Assembly: GCA_964423175.1 (NCBI GenBank)
Contig: CAYRDM010000006.1
Location: 1 to 23,431, forward strand
Source: JBGQJN01 sp964423175
Lineage (GTDB): Bacteria > Patescibacteriota > Minisyncoccia > 2-02-FULL-40-12 > IGHO2-01-FULL-4-A
Length of the DNA stretch: 23,431 nt
Direction: 5' to 3'
Part shown: positions 19,605 to 23,431 of the stretch, in pieces
Layout: each line of letters starts with the position of its first letter
Position numbering within the stretch: the first letter of the stretch is position 1
Translations under genes and position numbers: made by a program
Notes under the pieces: model-generated
The model's database searches: none
Told to the model about the DNA's origin: nothing
Seen by the model: the letters and a program-made list of their open reading frames with translations, nothing else

Positions 19605-21440
19605 TTACGAAAATTTTCTAAATAACGTTGCCGAGTTTAATAATGGCAAAAAATCAGTTAAAAAGTTATAAGCCGCTGCACCTTGAGGTCCTATTTGATG
19701 GGTAAATATAAGGACCAACCCCAATATATTTATTATACCCCAAATCCAAAAATCCTGATAAGCGACCTTCATAGTCTTTTTGCCCAAATTAATAATGTCT
19801 GGGATTTTAGAAAAATCATCTCTCATCAAGGCTATGTCAGCAGCCTCGATCGCAGCATCCGAACCTATGACGCCCATGGCAATGCCCACATCTGCTAACG
19901 CTAACGCCGCGGCATCATTCACCCCATCCCCCACCATTGCTAGTTTTGATTTCTTGCTGAGATGTTTCTTGATAAAATCCAATTTATTTTCTGGCAGTAA
20001 ATTCGCATGATATTCATTTATGCCCACCTGTATAGCAATTTTTTTGGCAACGTCTTCATTATCTCCAGTAAGCATGACCCAATGACTAACACCACTCTCT
20101 TTTAACTTCAAAATGGTTTCTTTTACTCCTGGTCTAACTTTGTCAGACAACCCGACTACACCCACCAGGCCACTCCTAAAACCGACAAGAGTAATATTTA
20201 AACCCTGATTTTCCAAGGCAATAATTTCCTTTAAATCACTGTCTTTTATAACAATCCCGTTCTTTTTTAAAAAGTCTACTTTGCCGGTATAAATCTTGTC
20301 TCCATCAAAATCTGCAGTACTGCCGCTACCAGGAAACTCCTGAAAAGATTCTGGTTTTTTGAACTTAATATTTTCTTTTTCAGCATAATCTATTACAGCT
20401 CTGGCGGAGACATGCTTAGAAAAAAAGTCAGACGTGGCGGCAAGTCTAACGACATCTTCGGAACTGTTGCCTCCGAAAGGAATAACCTTTTCAACACTCA
20501 ATCTTCCCAAAGTTAAGGTTCCTGTTTTATCAAATATAATAGTCTTAACTTTCGCCATCGATTCTAAAAAATCTCCACCTTTTATTATGATTCCATTTTT
20601 GGCGGCGTTGCCTATGGAAATTAGAAATGCGATTGGTATTGCAACAGCGATATCGTCAGCACATGCGACAAGTAATACCGACAGCAAAAGAGCTAAGTTT
20701 CTAGAAAACATATAAATCAAAGCGGCTCCAACCACAACTGACACGATGTACAAGGTTGCAAAACGTTCGGCAATACTATTAATCTTGGGTTTGGCTTGAT
20801 GTGCACCTTCAACTAAATCAACTATTTTTTCAAAAGTTGTATCACGACCTATCTTTTCTGCTCTTACCACCAGGGACCCTGAAATGACCAATGTCGAACT
20901 TAGAACCTCGCCACCTTCTCTTTTTGTAACAGGCAATGATTCCCCGGTTAAAGAAGACCTATCGATGCTGGCCTCGCCTTTTTCTATAATACCGTCCACC
21001 GGAACCCTATCACCAGATTCAATTACAACCAGATCACCCACTTTGACTTCATCGGCGTTTTTATCTTCTATCTTATCTCCATTTTTAACTCTGACTTTCT
21101 GCGGTCTCAATTTCAAAAGACTATTTATTGCTGAATGTGCTTTATTCTCAGAATAATAATCCAAAAGTCTTGCAAAAACCAACATTAAATTAATAAAAAT
21201 AGCGGAAAACCATTCTCTCAAAATTAGAGAAGCAACCAAAGCTATCGCGGCGAGTAAATCAACCGATATCTTTCTGTTTTTTAAAGCGGTGATCGAAGAT
21301 AATATTACTGGCAAAGTTCCAACAAGCGCCGTAAAAATCAACAAATATAAACCGAACTTAGAGTTGGTCAAATTAAAACTTTTTAGCAAGAATACCAGAA
21401 CCAAAATAAATCCGAGTAATTTGTCTAGATTTTTATTCAT
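19605..21440 (-). CDS. Heavy-metal-type P-type ATPase with an altered ion-binding motif (CADD)
   Basis: 611 aa, P1B-like layout without an N-terminal metal-binding domain. Catalytic parts are intact: TGES (165-168, actuator), DKTGTLT (304-310, phosphorylated Asp), TGDN (458-461) and GDGVNDAAAL (504-513). Two family marks are changed: the TM ion-site CPC/SPC is CADD (VACADDIAVAIPIAF, 258-272), and the usual HP dipeptide of the nucleotide domain is HV (SKHVSARAV, 341-349). The last helices are NILGLVLIF and AAAYNFLTDFLPLLNSATLFRKF. Two membrane carboxylates suggest a cation other than Cu(I) or Zn; the substrate is unknown. Monocistronic or with doxX; extended -10 promoter upstream. Confidence 0.92.
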   Translation of the reverse strand: MNKNLDKLLGFILVLVFLLKSFNLTNSKFGLYLLIFTALVGTLPVILSSITALKNRKISVDLLAAIALVASLILREWFSAIFINLMLVFARLLDYYSENKAHSAINSLLKLRPQKVRVKNGDKIEDKNADEVKVGDLVVIESGDRVPVDGIIEKGEASIDRSSLTGESLPVTKREGGEVLSSTLVISGSLVVRAEKIGRDTTFEKIVDLVEGAHQAKPKINSIAERFATLYIVSVVVGAALIYMFSRNLALLLSVLLVACADDIAVAIPIAFLISIGNAAKNGIIIKGGDFLESMAKVKTIIFDKTGTLTLGRLSVEKVIPFGGNSSEDVVRLAATSDFFSKHVSARAVIDYAEKENIKFKKPESFQEFPGSGSTADFDGDKIYTGKVDFLKKNGIVIKDSDLKEIIALENQGLNITLVGFRSGLVGVVGLSDKVRPGVKETILKLKESGVSHWVMLTGDNEDVAKKIAIQVGINEYHANLLPENKLDFIKKHLSKKSKLAMVGDGVNDAAALALADVGIAMGVIGSDAAIEAADIALMRDDFSKIPDIINLGKKTMKVAYQDFWIWGIINILGLVLIFTHQIGPQGAAAYNFLTDFLPLLNSATLFRKFS

Positions 21441-21459
21441 TTTATTAAGCTATACGCTA

Positions 21460-21468
21460 ATTATAGCA
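21460..21468 (-). promoter_or_regulatory. Extended -10 promoter of the P-type ATPase gene
   Basis: TGCTATAAT on the minus strand (TATAAT at 21460-21465). No -35 box is evident, consistent with an extended -10 promoter. The predicted start is near 21453 and the leader about 13 nt, without an SD. Confidence 0.5.
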
Positions 21469-21469
21469 C

Positions 21470-21501
21470 AAAATAAAAACCCATGTTTCATGACATGGGT
21501 T
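21470..21501 (-). terminator. Terminator of nrdJ
   Basis: AACCCATG pairs with CATGGGTT (21478-21485 with 21494-21501), followed on the minus strand by TTTATTTT. It lies 18 nt after the nrdJ stop. Confidence 0.8.
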
Positions 21502-21519
21502 AACAATTTTTAGAAAAAA

Positions 21520-23431
21520 CTAGTTACAAACACCAGTAGTTGCAAAACAGTTAGGACAAGAGTAACACGCTCCAGCACGCACCATAATTGTGCCGCAATC
21601 ATGGCAAGCAGGAGAGTCGGTATTAACCGCTGCTGCTATTTTGTTTACTGGGGTGTTCGGGAGAGAATCTACCGACTCAACATGGACATTACTGGTTCCA
21701 AAAACTTCTATCTTTTCTTCATCAGAAAGATAATTCATTCCCAAGTATCTGGAAATGTAATCGACTATAGAATACGCCGAACGAATATCGGGGTTGGAAG
21801 TAAATCCAGCGGGTTCGAATCTGGTATCCTTGAATTTTCTCACCAGAGTTTTCAAAGGAACTTGATATTGTAAACAAATAGAAATAAGTGTAGCAATCAC
21901 ATCGACCAATCCAGAAACAGTGCTTCCTTCTTTGGCGATGGTGATAAATGTTTCACCCGGTTTCTTGGTTCCGGGATAGAAGCCCACTATCAAGTAGCCT
22001 TCGTGTCCGGCAACCGTGAACTTGTGGGTATGAGATTCTCTGTCGTCTGGAAGTTTAAGTCTAGTACATCCTCCAGTTTTTTCTATCAAATCGCTCAAAG
22101 TTTGAGGCAAGGTGGTTTTGTCATCAGATGAAGTATTTAGAGGCTGCACGCTCTTGCAACCATCACGGTAAACCGCAACAGCCTTCAACCCTAACTTCCA
22201 GGACTGAATAAAGGCGTCTCTAATATCTCCGACGGTCGCGTCGCTTGGCAAGTTAACAGTTTTGGAAATAGCTCCGGAAATAAAGGGCTGGACCACACTC
22301 ATCATTTTGATGTGACCCATATAATCGATACTGCGTGTGCCTTCTGCCGCTTTAAACGAGCAGTCAAACACTGATAAGTGTTGAGGCTTTAGATAAGGCG
22401 CACCTTCAATTGTTTCTTTATTTTTAATATATTCCTCGATCTCATTAATCTGGCTTTCTTTATAACCGAGGCTCTTTAGGGCTTCGCCAACTTGGCTATT
22501 AACCAGTTTTAAGGTTCCGCCACCAACCAATTTCTTGTACTTAACAAGTGCCAGCTCTGGTTCAACTCCGGTTGTATCGCAATCCATCAAGAAAGCGATG
22601 GTACCGGTAGGCGCCAAAACAGTTGCCTGAGAATTACGGAATCCTGATCCGTTTAGAGCATGGTTTAATGCGTCATGCCAGACTATAATGGCCTGGTCCT
22701 TTAATTCTTCTGGCAAGGAACAATTCCTAAAGGCTCTTATGGCTTCGTTCAAATGATTTGAAACAACCTGCAACATTGGATCTCGATTAAGTGCATAGCC
22801 GTTAAAAGGCCCGACAACACCAGCAATTTTTGCTGACATATTATAAGCCTCGCCGCACATCAAAGAAGTAACGGCGGCAGCCAGCAATCTGCCCTCATCA
22901 GAGTCATATGCCAAACCGCATCTCATAAGCAAGGTACCTAGGTTAGCATAACCCAAACCTATCTCTCTAAAATCAATTGCGTTCTTGGCAATCTTTGCAG
23001 TTGGGTAAGAAGAATTGCCTACAATTATTTCCTGCGCGAGAAATACGGTATCTACTGCCTGCTTAAAAAAGCTGACATCAAACCTTCCATTATCATGCAA
23101 AAATTTGGCAAGATTTAAAGACGCGAGGTTACAAGCGCTGTTATCCAAATGCATGTACTCGCTACAAGGATTGGAGGCGTTGATCCTGCCCGAATTTGGA
23201 CAGGTGTGCCAGTTGTTAATAGTCGTGTCGAACTGCATTCCAGGGTCGGCAGAACGCCAAGCAGCGTCAGCAATCCAGTCCATAACAGTTCTCGCTGGCA
23301 AAGATTCAAGTACCTTGCCGTTTGTAACGGCTTTCAAATTCCAAACCCCATCAGATTCAACCGCTTTCATAAAATCATCGGTGACTCTCACGGAGTTGTT
23401 GGCATTCTGAAAAGGTAAAAGAGTATATATA
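21520..23431 (-). CDS. nrdJ: Class II (adenosylcobalamin-dependent) ribonucleoside reductase, C-terminal part; 5' end off the window
   Basis: The frame is open to the right edge: before V-R-V-T-D-D-F-M it reads LLPFQNANNS, so the GTG at 23391 is internal. About 636 C-terminal residues are present. Class II signatures: NPCSEYMHLDNSACNLASLNL (the N-x-C-x-E catalytic loop), ATVLAPTGTIAFLMDCDTTGVEPELALVKYKKLVGGG, a TSCPD domain (~440-560) and a C-terminal zinc-ribbon-like end with CHDC and CYSCPNC plus a final GVCN, where shuttle cysteines are expected. It reduces ribonucleotides to deoxyribonucleotides using B12 and needs no oxygen. No B12 synthesis gene is visible, so B12 must come from elsewhere. 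Likely monocistronic at its 3' end, with its own terminator. Confidence 0.95.
   Translation of the reverse strand, partial: IYTLLPFQNANNSVRVTDDFMKAVESDGVWNLKAVTNGKVLESLPARTVMDWIADAAWRSADPGMQFDTTINNWHTCPNSGRINASNPCSEYMHLDNSACNLASLNLAKFLHDNGRFDVSFFKQAVDTVFLAQEIIVGNSSYPTAKIAKNAIDFREIGLGYANLGTLLMRCGLAYDSDEGRLLAAAVTSLMCGEAYNMSAKIAGVVGPFNGYALNRDPMLQVVSNHLNEAIRAFRNCSLPEELKDQAIIVWHDALNHALNGSGFRNSQATVLAPTGTIAFLMDCDTTGVEPELALVKYKKLVGGGTLKLVNSQVGEALKSLGYKESQINEIEEYIKNKETIEGAPYLKPQHLSVFDCSFKAAEGTRSIDYMGHIKMMSVVQPFISGAISKTVNLPSDATVGDIRDAFIQSWKLGLKAVAVYRDGCKSVQPLNTSSDDKTTLPQTLSDLIEKTGGCTRLKLPDDRESHTHKFTVAGHEGYLIVGFYPGTKKPGETFITIAKEGSTVSGLVDVIATLISICLQYQVPLKTLVRKFKDTRFEPAGFTSNPDIRSAYSIVDYISRYLGMNYLSDEEKIEVFGTSNVHVESVDSLPNTPVNKIAAAVNTDSPACHDCGTIMVRAGACYSCPNCFATTGVCN

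Noticed and set aside
1..23431. CRISPR array, insertion sequence, prophage or integrase
   Set aside because: No regularly spaced repeats, transposase, integrase or terminal inverted repeats were seen; the tail-fibre-like modules belong to a chromosomal TM-anchored protein.
1..23431. UGA recoded as a sense codon (as in some CPR lineages)
   Set aside because: UGA ends prfA right at the expected C-terminus, and no in-frame UGA was noticed in recognised genes; tRNA-Trp has the normal CCA anticodon.

Overview
The window looks like chromosomal DNA of an ultra-small bacterium of the Candidate Phyla Radiation (Patescibacteria, probably a Parcubacteria-like lineage). The evidence is AT-rich DNA, tightly packed genes with few clear Shine-Dalgarno sites, shortened translation factors (EF-Ts 149 aa, RF1 about 297 aa), small HTH proteins, many unrecognised membrane proteins, and a huge HTH-TM-tail-fibre-like surface protein. 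The taxonomic assignment is inference; no 16S rRNA gene is present.

Layout. 1-2569 (minus): the 5' part (856 codons, running off the left edge) of a surface protein with a cytoplasmic HTH-like N-terminus, one TM helix and a long repetitive exterior. 2570-3053: an unusually structured intergenic region with an orphan terminator, a 35-bp palindrome, another hairpin and two tandem promoters, leading to a small MerR/excisionase-like HTH gene (3054-3308). 3350-6124 (minus): a 924-aa protein of unknown function with metallophosphoesterase-like motifs. 6262-7569 (plus): a membrane protein made of three copies of one module. 7591-8556 (minus): another polytopic membrane protein.

8560-11305 (minus) is the translation block, in transcription order: rpsB, tsf, a membrane-anchored TPR protein, tRNA-Thr(UGU), tRNA-Tyr, a 55-aa ORF, tRNA-Thr(GGU), rpmG (52 aa) and tRNA-Trp. 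In two places an ORF starts 1-3 nt after a tRNA 3' end. 11381-11701 is an unknown small gene. 11778-13489 (plus) is rpmE-prfA-LysM-like membrane protein. 13519-14130 is a PQ-loop-like membrane protein. rplY (minus) and tgt (plus) diverge from a compact promoter pair that may share one palindromic -35 box.

16192-19003 (minus) is a four-gene envelope operon: DUF1003 protein, family 2 glycosyltransferase, NodB-type polysaccharide deacetylase and SAM methyltransferase. 19096-21440 holds a DoxX protein and a P-type ATPase whose usual CPC ion-binding motif is replaced by CADD. 21520-23431 is the C-terminal part of a class II (B12-dependent) ribonucleotide reductase, open at the right edge.

Main themes: translation genes interleaved with tRNAs, promoters placed so that several mRNAs should be almost leaderless, and a surface/envelope programme (giant surface protein, envelope operon, orphan membrane proteins). 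No CRISPR array, transposase, integrase or rRNA was seen.
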